The notes beneath the pieces were generated by a model, which saw only the letters and a program-made list of their open reading frames with translations, searched no databases and had not been told where the DNA came from. Below, piece after piece: positions 37,633 to 49,004 of a stretch of DNA of 64,000 bases (position 1 is its first letter; each line of letters opens with the position of its first letter). The position numbers and the translations under genes were made by a program. The stretch comes from Piper betle. Lineage: Eukaryota; Streptophyta; Magnoliopsida; Piperales; Piperaceae. The stretch spans positions 1 to 64,000 of the forward strand of contig JAURVB010010996.1 in NCBI GenBank assembly GCA_033002965.1, given 5' to 3'.

Positions 37633-39315
37633 ACTGTCCCAACAGTGGTGCTGTCAATATTACCTACATGTTGGATACAACAAATCAATTGTAAATCAAG
37701 TGCATGTTTGAAGGCTTTAATGCAACTATGGCACTTATTTATATATGCATCTAAGAAATCTACAGATCATAACGTCAATTTCTCAAACCAAAATGTAATG
37801 CATTTTGCTACGTACGAAAAAATCATTAGAGCATGCATAGTCAATATATTTGTATGAGCGATAAAATCATAGCGCCATAGTTTTTTACTTTTTTTTTTGG
37901 GGAAATTACAGCCAAAGAATGTACTTTCGATAAAAGATTTTGAAGTTTATTTTTCAATGCAGGATGGCTTAATTATTATATTACTTCATATCATATTTAA
38001 CGGGGCATTTAATTTATAATTTTTTTAATTATTAAGATTCTTGGACAAGTTAATTTTAGATAATTTGGATAATTAGATTATTATAAGTTAATTACACTGC
38101 ATCACGCACTTTCATGGAAATAAGTTAAATTTAGCGACACCACATCCGATCGACCATTGTCTTAGAAATATGTAGTCGATATAAATAAAATGGTAATAAT
38201 TAAATTAAATAACTTTTAATAACTGAAAGATGAAGTCATGATAATAAATAAAAAAATAAAATTGTTGGATTAATGTGAGATTATATGAATTATATTGATA
38301 AGTCAGCTATGAATAACCCTATAGAAAAGAAGAGAATCAAGTGATTTAACCAGATCACATACTTACCAATTAGGCATGTGATTTTAGCTAGTATGGAAGT
38401 CTTATAGATACATAACATTACTCAAGATGAGAAATACGATTGCTAAACACAAGTCAATGCATGCAGTCTTATTATAATGGCCCTTGTTTTGCCTAACACT
38501 ATTGTTGTAATAATGCTGAAAAAGCAGCTAAAATAAAAAAATGTAATGACAATCATTTTAATTGGCCGTCACTTTGAATCAACTCTTCGCCTAGCAAGGA
38601 ATGTTCTTCTGAAAATGATGTGGCAAGTCTCAAACTAAAATCAACTCTCGATGAAAATCTAACAAAAGAATGCCGCGCGGCTCGGCCGTTACTGGTCGGA
38701 ATGTCAAAGATCAGTTTGGAAAAAGTTTGAAAGGGAACAAAATATTTGTGATCTAGAATTTATAGTTATTGATCAAAACTTTGGTCTACCCCTCGTGTAC
38801 AGGACTCTTTACACCGAATCGATCTTATAATGCTTAAGCGAGGGAGAGGAAACATGAAAAAAACTGTCAAAAACTACTTTCAAATGGTCAAATCTATTGT
38901 GAAAAATATAATTTGTAGTTCAGTATATTACAGTTCTTGCCGAAAACAGTTAATGAGATTGAAATTTATCATCTAGTTTTTTCAATTACTCAGATACCAA
39001 AATTATTAACAAGCATTCGTCGTACGTGTAAATTAGTGAGTTCACCTGATCCACATTATCTGATGCACATACCTTTCTTAGCGCACGCCACCTTAATTCT
39101 CAGCTGTTAGATGTAGAGATCAACCTGCACATTATGTATGCATTGTTGGGAGTAGAAAGAAGTCAGAAAAAGGCTACCACCGGGAGTTAGTGCTAAATCC
39201 TCCTCTTTGTCTGTGTCACGGAGATCCGACAAAATTAGTCTCCCAAACAAAAACAAGAGAAACAGACAAGAGAGACGAATGTATATATATACTCTAACCA
39301 AAAGCTAAGGCGGTC
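37633..39315 (-). other. inferred leader exon and leader intron of the NAC gene
   Basis: Just before the NAC ATG is an acceptor (tattgacag) at about 37650. A strong donor (AAAG/GTATGT) lies at 39073, and the 240 nt before it (minus strand, 39315-39073) are CT-rich like a plant 5' UTR and follow a TATA box. I infer a first non-coding exon of about 39315-39073 and a 1.4-kb leader intron. The leader would carry two tiny upstream frames starting at about 39138 and 39127. Between them the DNA is AT-rich with no gene. Inferred, not shown by conservation. Confidence 0.45.
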
Positions 39316-39342
39316 GAATGGAAGAACGGAGAGGCGGGGCGT

Positions 39343-39350
39343 TTATATAA
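39343..39350 (-). promoter_or_regulatory. candidate TATA box for the NAC gene
   Basis: CCTTATATAAAC on the minus strand, followed by GC-rich then CT-rich sequence. It lies about 30 nt before the inferred transcription start of the NAC leader exon. Confidence 0.4.
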
Positions 39351-42300
39351 GGAGGTGAGGGTGAAGATAACTTGGGCGGGGTAATTGCTATATTGGATGC
39401 AGGATTGATGGAGAAGGCTAGTTAAAAGGGGGCGGTGGGAGCCAATAGTGATGCTCCTCCGACAAGACAGCCAGACAGAGAGAGAAGATGGTGGCAGGAA
39501 GGCAGACGCCAACCGCAACAGACCAGACACAGATGGCGCTCTCGACTCACTCTCCTGGACACGGTAATCCCCTCGTGTTGAAAAATTCACCACACTGTTA
39601 ACGATAATGTTAAAAACAATATGTTTAAATCAATCATTCATCAAACATATCATCTACGAGAATCCCTAGAAAAAAATAACAAATTTGATACGTACGTGTA
39701 AGTTAAGATGTCACAAAATTAATTTTACATTCGAAATCAAGTGTCCCCGGTTATGCAGTTATGGAATATAACTAAAAATTATTATGTGAATTTGGACTAT
39801 AAATTTACATTAATGGGCTAGTGAGTTGAGAAAGTGTGAATTGTATTCTTATAATTTTTATATGATTTATAATTCAATTAAAAAAATATTACAAATTCGT
39901 TAATTAAATTATACACCTCTTATTCGTGTAAATCATATTTATCGGTTTGTGGGCATAAAAAATAAAAGATAGAAGATTCACTCTAAATTTACAATGTTAC
40001 AATTTAAATTTATTATGGTGTAATCACATTCACAATAAATTAATAATTAAATAATATTTATGTTGTCAATTTATTTTAACAATACAAATTCAATTCCCAA
40101 TTTTACTAACTCTCCCTACGTTTTTGTCCAAATACTTTAGCCAAAGTGCAGGCACTAAAACAAAAAAAGGTTTAATTACCTTTATGAATGTTAATTGAAA
40201 TTAGAAGACATGGTAATTACACCACTTCCACTTTAGTCTCTTGCATTATTCCCTGCAAGAAACTTTTGTTACCCTTTTAACAGTCAGGCGCACCTATTCA
40301 CATGTGGACTACTTTTGGCTGACTAAATGAATTATTTTCATGAAAAAATAACTCACTCATTAATAACCGACTTATCGTAATTTATTTATCAAGTCTAAAA
40401 TAATTCAAAGCGTGTATTGAGATGGAGCCATTGCAGTCCGATCGAAAATTTTTCTCGGTAATCCTTAGCTACGTCAATTATAGGACCGCCTACCATATGC
40501 CCAGTTCTACGCAATGGGTAGAGGGGGATTTTGGAGTGGATAACAGTGTCTGAGGAGGGCCTATCCTTGAGCTAACGTGACAACATTGTTTGGTTGGATT
40601 ATTCAATTTCTATGTGAGTGGGGCTCAAAAACGACACCTCTCCAAATGGGAAAACCCGTTGCTTTATCTAAGGCGGGCCCACGGACTGTGGCGTAGAGGT
40701 GATGTGATTGGATAGCCGGTGGGATGGTGGCCCCCCTTCTTTCCTGCCCTTTCCCATGCCGGCGCCTGGGGGATGTTGGAGTATGAACAGTTTCAAAACC
40801 AGTAGGCGTATATTTTGATCTTTTCTAGTTTGGTAGAAAAAGTGAAGCAAAAGACTCACACGCTATCCCAGAGTCATTCCCTTTGGCCTTTCCTCCTCCC
40901 ATGAAATGCCTCTAATTACCCCCCCCCTCGCCCGGCTACCTATAGCTCAAAACCCAAATTTCGCGAGCTCAAATTTGAGTTAAAAAGAGAGAGAGATCAC
41001 TGTTATCATTCCAAATTATGTGACTAATGAAAAGCTAAAGCGTAAGGAGCACGGGAAAAGTGTGGTTAAAGTTTGTTATGACGTTGTTTATTGGTTTATA
41101 TAATAAGAGCTTTGTACCTTATATGATGCTAGGAGTGCTAGTTGCTTTTAGCTCCGAGAGGACCTCACGCTGGAACTTCGTTATTTTGGGTAAGTTGCTA
41201 GTGCAATAACTGGACTTGGTTTTGTTACTGTTGGTCATGATCTGGATAGATCGATCTGTATATTTTTTCCCATGTTCTATCTTTTTTTCCAAGCTCCATA
41301 TTGTTTAATTCATGCTGTATATAATGTATTCTTGAGAAAAAAGTTAGTAATTACTTGCTATAATTTCAGGCCGTAATTAGAAGTTGGGCCGTTAATAAAT
41401 GGGTTATCAGGAAGTTAAGACGAGATTATTTCTTTTATACATGCAAAAAGGGTTGGAGGCAGGGTAGGGGATCAGGGAACAATGATGGAGGACTTAAGCT
41501 CATCATTATCATTCTCCCCTCCAGTCGCCCGCCCGTTCCCGTTTTAGAAGGGGCAGCGACGGTGGGGCCCACTTGAGGTGGCTGTATTCGACCGCAACGT
41601 TGCCCAATGCGGTTTCTCTAATACATCTTGGGCCCCCCCCCCACCCCCCACCCACAATACTCCCGTCTGCATCATGTCTTTCGAGTCTTAGGGCCTCTTA
41701 ATAGCTTTTTCTTTACGGCCGCACGCCGCCCCATTGGTTGCCAGAATATCTTTAATTAGGGCGGCATTAGTGATCGGACAGAGTTAAATAGACGGGTGAT
41801 GGGAGAGGAGGAGAACTGAGTTAAGAGACAAAAGGCCAGTAAGCACTTTGAAAAAAAAATCGGCAACCATGAAATCAAATGATCAATTTAGGAATATAAA
41901 AATGATCTTAGGGAATTGAAGATGCGACAGTTAGAGTGGGCCAAGGGTGGCATGGTCTCCGGCACAGCCATTTCGGCCTGTACGGACTCTTTTTATTTTT
42001 ATATATTTATTTATTTGAAAAAAAGTTTTTTTATTTTATCATTCCCTTCTTTTTTAAGCACTTAATTTTGTAGGTGTGGGCCCATTTAATGCCTACAAAG
42101 CAAATTCTTCAACTGCGTTGGGCTGAGTTCGCCTGAGGGGGCCTAAAAGCGTTCGACTTGTATTGGGCTCTCACGGGGCTCAGCCTGGACCCGCCTGCTG
42201 CATGCTGGGCTTGGGCCGGGCCGGCCCGCGAGGAGTGTGTTTATATGGGCGTTGATTAGAATTATAACGACTACATGGGTTTATGGTGAACGGTGATGGT

Positions 42301-43189
42301 GCGACCACTTGTCCCTTGCTTGCTCATGTAAAGCAAACTTCTTAGATTCAATTTTGTTCCATAATTTAACGCCTGTTTAAATCAATCTGGTTACAAGGAT
42401 GGTACGTACGAAATGGACAACTTATGCTCATCTCTTTGCGTGCCGTAACTCACTGATTATCGACGGGTTCAAATTCGAAGGAAAATGTAATGCTTATAAA
42501 GCGCGGTTTAACATGGTTGTCCATCATAGTCATATAATGGCGCCTTGGCATTTCAATTCAACACCTTTATTCTCCCATGAAGCCTTTGACTTATAAAAAA
42601 TTGGTTCTCCTTAAGAAAGATAATGACTAGGCCATTAGAATCTGCTTGCTGTTCGTACTTCGTGGGCCGATGGCCGGTCAAGTGCTTGTTGGGATTCGAT
42701 CATTCTACCTATGAGTATGTGGGACAATGTCAGCAGCAAGTGGTCGGAGAGCGAGCTCGAGCTTTATTCCCCAATCGTAACACATCCTTCTGAGTAGATA
42801 GAAATTAGAGAATATCACTCAAAATGTAGGTGGCAACGACCGATCCATAACTACGAGCTCATTCAGATGATGCCCGATAGCAATCTCGTATAACAATATT
42901 CGATCCCATTATTCCATGCCCACTCCATCTTTTAATTTCAATCTGCATCTTCCGGAATCTGCTTTAACCTTCGCCAAATATCACAGTAAAACATTTCCTT
43001 TTCTCCCTCCCACTTTTCTTTTTGCTTTAATGTAATCTCATCCCCTAAACTTTTTTGACTAAGAACAAAATTCCTGTAAACTATATTGCAACCAAACAGA
43101 TCCATCACTCATCCACCCAAGTAAGCAAGTCCCCCACCTCTTTAAAGCAGGGTCTGCTCAAGCCCCCTCAAGGTAAAGAAACATTTAAA
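39351..43189. other. intergenic DNA between NAC and PDLP promoters
   Basis: A divergent promoter interval. It contains homopolymeric C tracts (about 40919-40930 and 41632-41660), a GGGCCGGGCCGGCCCG patch at about 42211-42226, and otherwise mixed AT-rich DNA. Open frames here are short and match nothing I recognise. Confidence 0.45.
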
Positions 43190-44651
43190 ATGCTAAACAA
43201 GAAAATGTGCAGACCCCCGTCAACCTCAAGGAAGCTGCTGCAATTGATATCCTTCCTCACCATTTTACTCCCAACTCTCATCTCCATCAACACCCACCAA
43301 GCTTCGGCGCAACCATTTATTTACGTCGGATGCTCACAGACCAAGTTCGAGCCGGACTCACCTTTCCAATACAACCTCAACTCCCTGCTCTCCTCCATAG
43401 TATCATCCTCCTCCCAGACCTCCTACAACAGCTTCTCCGTGGGAAATGGAACCGGTTCCGACCCACATAACAGTCCTGCTGTATACGGCCTCTACCAGTG
43501 CCGGGGGGACTTGGACACCAGCCGCTGCGCTAACTGCATGCGCAACGCGGTCGGCCAGCTTGGGCTTGTCTGCGCCAACTGCGACGGTGCTCGGCTCGAG
43601 CTAGACGGTTGCTATGTTAGATATGAGAAAGGTGATTTCTTGGGCAAACTTGACACAACACTCGTGTTCAAGAAGTGCAGTCCACAGTCTAGCCATGAGG
43701 AAGAGTTCTTTAGGAGAAGGGATGATGTTTTGGCCGACCTTGAGTCGGGGACTGGAGTTCAGAGTGAGTAGTATAGGGAGTGTGGAGGGAGTTAGGGCAG
43801 TGTGTGGGGGACTTGAGCGGTGGTGATTGTTCGGCATGTCTTGTAGATGCAGTGGGCAAGCTCAAGAATGTTTGTGGGTCGGCTTTGGCTGCGGATGTGT
43901 TCTTGTCTGGGTGCTATGCTAGATATTGGGCTTCCGGATACTACACAACCGCTCCTTCAGGTTCATCAATTCTTTCTGTTTTCATTTTGCTTCTCCTACA
44001 TCTCAGGGTTACTATACTGCGGTTTTTAAATTAAGATTTGAGTCTATTTGTTCATAGTGGAGTCGGTTCAGAGGGACTCTACATAACTTCGGCTAGAATT
44101 GAAATGATCAAGGAAGAATAAGATCAGTTCTACCCGAAAAAGAGTTGTACACGAGGTAAGATGTAAAAATGACACCATGAAAATTTTCACATAACCTATA
44201 ATAATATGCCCGAGGTAAGAGGTAACAATGTAATCGTGTGATCCATACATGTCAAAGTGGATGCTTAACAGTGAAGAAGGCGTTTTCTGAACAAATGCTT
44301 TTAGCTTTTAAGTGGCCGAAGAACGGTTTTGCATATACGATAGTTTTCATGGTGGATAGTGATCCGATTATTTTGACGGGTACAAAGGAACATTTTGTTA
44401 TAGGTTTCAGGAAGTTGGTGTGTTTGTGTGCTATGTTATCTTTTCCATTCTGCAACTTTTTTGTTTTCAAAGCAATGCTTTCAGGAACAATTTGTAACCA
44501 CAAGTGTTGTTTTGTTTGTGGGAGTTTAGATGCTTCTGACGAAGACCAAGTTGGGAAAACAGTGGCCATCATCGTCGGCTCCTTGGCTGGACTTGCAGTT
44601 TTCGTCGTTGTTCTTTCATTCCTCCGAAAAGCATTAGGCAAGTACACATGA
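43190..44651 (+). CDS. PDLP: plasmodesmata-located protein (two DUF26 domains, TM helix)
   Basis: Type I membrane protein of the PDLP family, which sits at plasmodesmata and limits cell-to-cell movement through callose. Exons 43190-43960 and 44530-44651. In order: signal peptide (LLQLISFLTILLPTLISINT), first DUF26 domain with the C-x8-C-x2-C motif CRGDLDTSRCANC, second DUF26 domain with CVGDLSGGDCSAC, then DASDEDQVGKT and a transmembrane helix (VAIIVGSLAGLAVFVVVLSF) with a short basic tail KALGKYT. The intron is GT-AG and in phase. Between the domains the frame breaks twice. One extra G in GGGG at 43747-43750 and one in GGG at 43795-43797 must be discounted to reach the second domain; otherwise translation stops at 43769. 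A GC donor near 44637 could replace the last residues. The gene is either sequence-error damaged or a recent pseudogene. Confidence 0.85.
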
Positions 44652-47600
44652 TCAAATCCTTTTCTTGTTCACCCATTTGTTCTTACCCTTATATACAGCA
44701 ATTGTTACAAGTATAGCAATTGTTATAAGTATATAAATGCATTAATACAAGCCAGTACACATTCATGCAGGTTAGATTAAGACACGACCATATTGGTTTC
44801 ACCGCTGTCGGCCAATTGCACTGGGTGGGCTTGTTGAACATTCCTTTAATTTGTCTGATTGGGCCGTTCTATTCCTTGATTATCTGAGTCTCTGAAAGTT
44901 GTGCCCCAAATGAAAGATTATCCGCAAAACGCGAATGTTTCAAGTATTCTTTATGCGACAAAAAGGACACCTTATCTTGCGCAGGAGTAAGCTTTCTAGC
45001 TAAGTTTTTGATATAGAATTCCTCCTCATTAACAAAGTTGTACTCAAGCTAGCTTTCTTTGATAAAGATGACCCATTCACGACACCATTGGGGCTAAAAC
45101 AATTCTAAACAAAATGGATAAAGGAAGGCCACTCACTACTTATGATCAGCTTTAGTATTTTTTTTAATCAATATATATATATAGTCTTTTTAAGCCCTAA
45201 TTAACTTGGACGGGCGGATTAAAACGATATCCCAAATCACACCTTATTAAAAAAAAGGGCTTACAAGCCATTCCAACTTCTGAAAAAAATCTTTTTTTAA
45301 AAACCTTAGGCCTTTCTGACTGGCAATTTTTTTTTAAAAAAAATTCGGCAACCCTCTTTGTTGCCGCCGGCAAGATGATTGGGTCCACCAACATACAATT
45401 TTTTTTTCTTTTCTTTTTCTTTACTATTTTATCTCTCACTTTCTCTTTCTCTCTCACTATATATATATATATATATATATTCAATCAGCTCTAGTTAAAT
45501 ACAAAAACCAGGATGAGACTAGAACTCTACAATCAAGGTGAATTTTATTTATTTGTACATAGATGGTTGGTTGCATCACATACATGTACATAATATGTTT
45601 GTTCCATTGACTGTTGATCATTATGTAGTGTGTAAATAAAGCTAATTGACGACTATTATTAGGTAGTATGTCTTTTAATTTTTATAATTGATGAAACTTG
45701 AACAGATGCAAGCTTGTATATTAACTCTTAATAAGAAAAGGGCTGTTAAAATACAATAAATAAATAAAATAGATCATCATAATCTATTGCCGAATTCCAT
45801 GGAGTCTATCATAGGTGCCACTTATGGAGGGACATCTCGACTAATTTATATAAAATAATGATATGCAAATTAATAGCCGTATGAAAAAGTATAATCATTG
45901 CATAATGAAAACCATAACTAATGAGGTTGATCAAAAGGCTTCCTCGCAGAGCCTACCATCAAACTTTTTTAACACCTGTCATCACACTTGATGCCTAATT
46001 TGGCAAAGCTTCATGGTCAGCTGCCTAATCCTAGTTTTTTTTTTCCTGATGTGCTGGCCCTTATGGGATTGGATGGGCCAAGACACCCTTTTGCTCCGTT
46101 TTTTGCACTATTATTCTCATGGGCTAAGTGTTGACTGTTGAGGCCCATTCACTCAAACAATATATTAAGGCCTTTAATCACCTGCAATACTTAACTTGAG
46201 AGCCTATCAGCTGTGGGGAAATTACCCTTCAATTAATATCAACAATGACAATCTTAGCATTTTGATAATGAATAGGGCCTATTACCAATGCATTTTTTAA
46301 TGCTGATTGGGTCTTACAGCCTAGACCTTACAGCAGATAATTGCTCTTCTTATTTAATAATTCAATTTGTTAATCTAGCAAATGGATCTTAATTCAATTC
46401 TAAGTGTTAGCGGTCCCTTGATTCGATGCACCTGAGAGCAGAAGAATTGTGCATGGATATAGGCCCATTCTACTCCGCAAACAAAAACCAAGATTGGTCA
46501 TAAATCAACTGGTCAATGGATCCGCTACATGAATCCAAGACTCTTGCCAGCCCATTCAACCAAGCCCACTTAACAACAAGCTAAAGTTAGAATAGGGTAA
46601 GGATTTACAACTTGGGGCTGGGGAGGGATATATATTAGGGGAGAGGCACGGAAGAAACAATTTTGTAAAATGGGTAACTCAGTGATAGGAATTTCAAAAC
46701 TCTGATCACACATGATAGAAACAGAAACACTATTCTTCGTAAAGTTTAATCCAGACGATATGTAGTATGTGCCTATACTTGTGACGACCAGGACATCAAC
46801 CCAAATACGATTTATTGCCAATTGCCCAATAATGATTTGAGTAGTTTCCCACCAGTCCGTCCTTAATTTGTCTGCTAGGCCATTGGCAATATCCCTACGG
46901 GGACCAACATATTTGGCAGGTGTCTCAATATTGGGAATTGGTTAAAAAAAAATTAATGGGAATTGGCAGGATCATGAGAAAATGAACGGGTGGAAAACAC
47001 CTTTTCGCCCGTGAGTAGCGGAAGGATCCAACAAAGGTAGAAAACTGTGGATGCAGTCCATGTGAACTCATCAAATCCTTCCCACTATCGGAAACATGCT
47101 CTCCCCCTTTCAGGCGGCCAAAACTAAACTGCTTACCCCCTTTTTTAAGCCTTCGCTCTCTTCCTCTCTTAAATCCAACTTGCCTAACATCTTACTCTCT
47201 TTTTCTTTTTTTTGGAACACCTTACTATATACAAACCTATGATTCTTTACTAACAACAGTAAAGTCTCGATTCTCTTCTTTAGAGGGAAGCAGAAGAGTC
47301 TCGATTCTCACTGAGCACCTTTTGCTAGAACTATCCCACTTGTTAGTCGCCGCTCGCCAGCTTCTAACTCGCGTGTGACGCTCAATTTCTTGCCTTATTG
47401 ATTCTCAAATCGGAACGTGTTCCCTCGGTCATAATGGACTCATTAAAAATTCGAATGCCATTGTCACCTAAAAAAAATGAAAAAATTTTGGATACTCCCA
47501 CTGGTGACTCCCATAGGGACGCCCACCATCCTGAACATGGATGACCAACCACATCGACCGTCGGGATGCTGGGCATCTCCATAAACGTCCCCAATGGGCG

Positions 47601-47726
47601 TCTCCAAGTCATGCTCCATATGAACCAGCTTAGCCGCGCTGGTTTTCTTTGGGCAGGTGAAAACCACAGTTTGTCAATAAAGAACGTATAAATGCAGTAG
47701 TGGTATATATGGAGTGAGTATATACG
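44652..47726. other. intergenic DNA between PDLP and LTPG genes
   Basis: AT-rich DNA with an (AT)n run and an adjacent CT-rich tract at about 45400-45480. The minus-strand frames at 46570-46821 and 47382-47690 have no recognisable domain. No supported gene. Confidence 0.45.
45458..45480. repeat. (AT)n microsatellite
   Basis: Perfect AT dinucleotide run next to a TTTCTCT-rich tract. Confidence 0.85.
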
Positions 47727-47742
47727 TATATATATATATATA
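47727..47742 (+). promoter_or_regulatory. candidate TATA element for LTPG gene
   Basis: A run of TATATATATATATATA about 75 nt before the LTPG start codon. It is the right distance for a TATA box with a short leader, but it is also just a dinucleotide run. Confidence 0.35.
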
Positions 47743-47812
47743 CATGGACACTGCAACAAAATAGGGGCAGTCATCAAGTAGAGAGCCGTCGCGTAAGCGC
47801 AAAGGGGAGAAG

Positions 47813-49004
47813 ATGGGCGAGGTGGTACGGCTGCTTCTGATGGCGGTGGCAGTAATGGCCACGGCGATGGCGGGGGTGGAGGGACAGCCGGCCTGCGTGG
47901 CGGAGTTGATTCCATGCCAGGACTCCTTGAACTCCACCAGGCCAGCAGCCACTTGCTGCTCCTCTCTCAAGCAAGCGGTGGAGAAAGATCTGGCCTGTCT
48001 CTGCGACCTCTTCAATGACAAGAATCTGTTCAAGGCCTTCAACATCAACCTCACCCAAGCCCTTGAGCTGCCCAAGCACTGCGGCATCACTCAAGGCGTC
48101 GACGCCTGCACTTCTGGTGCCCCGGGTAAGCAATCTTACTGTTCTTGTCTGATTAATCCAAGATTAATACACTCGTCGATCGATGAGACCAAAAAATCCT
48201 TAGATCTGTTCATTTTTTCAGCTTAAAAAATAGTAATGGTTGCAAATTATATGATTCTCATATGTATATATACACTTTTTGATTCAATGTGCAGCGCCTG
48301 CGCCGACATCCGGCGGTAGTAGTTCTATTCTGCCACCAGGTACAAGCTCACTCTTCCGCTTGCATAGATTTCTAAATTCTGCGATATATTCCATATCTTG
48401 CAATTTGGATTATACACAGAGAACACGAAATGGTTGGGCCTGGTTGGGTGACATATCCACTTGGAGGAAATAAAATGATAATTATTTCATTTTTTTATTG
48501 GTTTCTACTTTTTCACTTGTGTGTCTAGCTCCGCATGTGGTATCTCTTAGCGGGGTAGTCAATTGTTTTGGAATTGGAAGGTGTCTGAAATTTAAAGACC
48601 CAGCAGTCAATAAAACCAACCCACCTAACCCACCCGCCGAATGTTCTTCGTCGGTTGTTTTTGACTTTAGGCTTTAGCTCATAACAATCACTCTAAAGTT
48701 TAAACAGCCTCCGATGGCCGTCTCTAACTCGCTATTAATGATCTCATCTTCATCAATTCATTCAGAATCTTCATTTGGGAGTAGGTTCTTGAAAGTTTGA
48801 ATAAGGGGGTTGGTGAGTTGCATTTATTGGGAAGAACATGGAAGACCATTCCAGGGCATTGCCGCATTGGTGAGATGACGAACGGGAAAATGTGCAGGTA
48901 CGAACCGGCCCGCGAACAAGGGCGAGAGCGTGGGCTCGACAAGGTTGACAACGCTGGTGGCGATGTTGCTGCTGTCGTGGGCATCGGCTATGGTTTATGC
49001 GTAG
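47813..49004 (+). CDS. LTPG: GPI-anchored non-specific lipid transfer protein (LTPG-like)
   Basis: Small secreted protein that binds and moves lipids at the outer plasma membrane or wall, as in cuticle or suberin supply. Exons 47813-48125, 48295-48339 and 48898-49004 give 154 residues in phase. There is a signal peptide of about 24 residues ending GVEG. An eight-cysteine domain follows with cysteines at 28, 35, 48, 49, 62, 64, 90 and 99 (pattern C-C-CC-CxC-C-C). The next segment is Pro/Ser/Gly-rich (APAPTSGGSSSILPPG). The tail is hydrophobic (LTTLVAMLLLSWASAMVYA), typical of a GPI signal. Exon 3 was found by phase and by this tail; it is separated by a 558-nt intron. No defects. Confidence 0.9.

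Noticed and set aside
43740..43800. Programmed ribosomal frameshift in PDLP
   Set aside because: Two separate +1 shifts would be needed, no slippery-site arrangement is known for this family, and homopolymer error explains both.
44630..44651. GC donor (TTAG/GCAAGT) giving PDLP a third exon
   Set aside because: The existing stop gives a plausible short cytosolic tail, and I see no convincing downstream exon; left as a note only.
47382..47690. Minus-strand open frames near LTPG promoter
   Set aside because: Two frames of similar length overlap, none has a recognisable domain or splice context.
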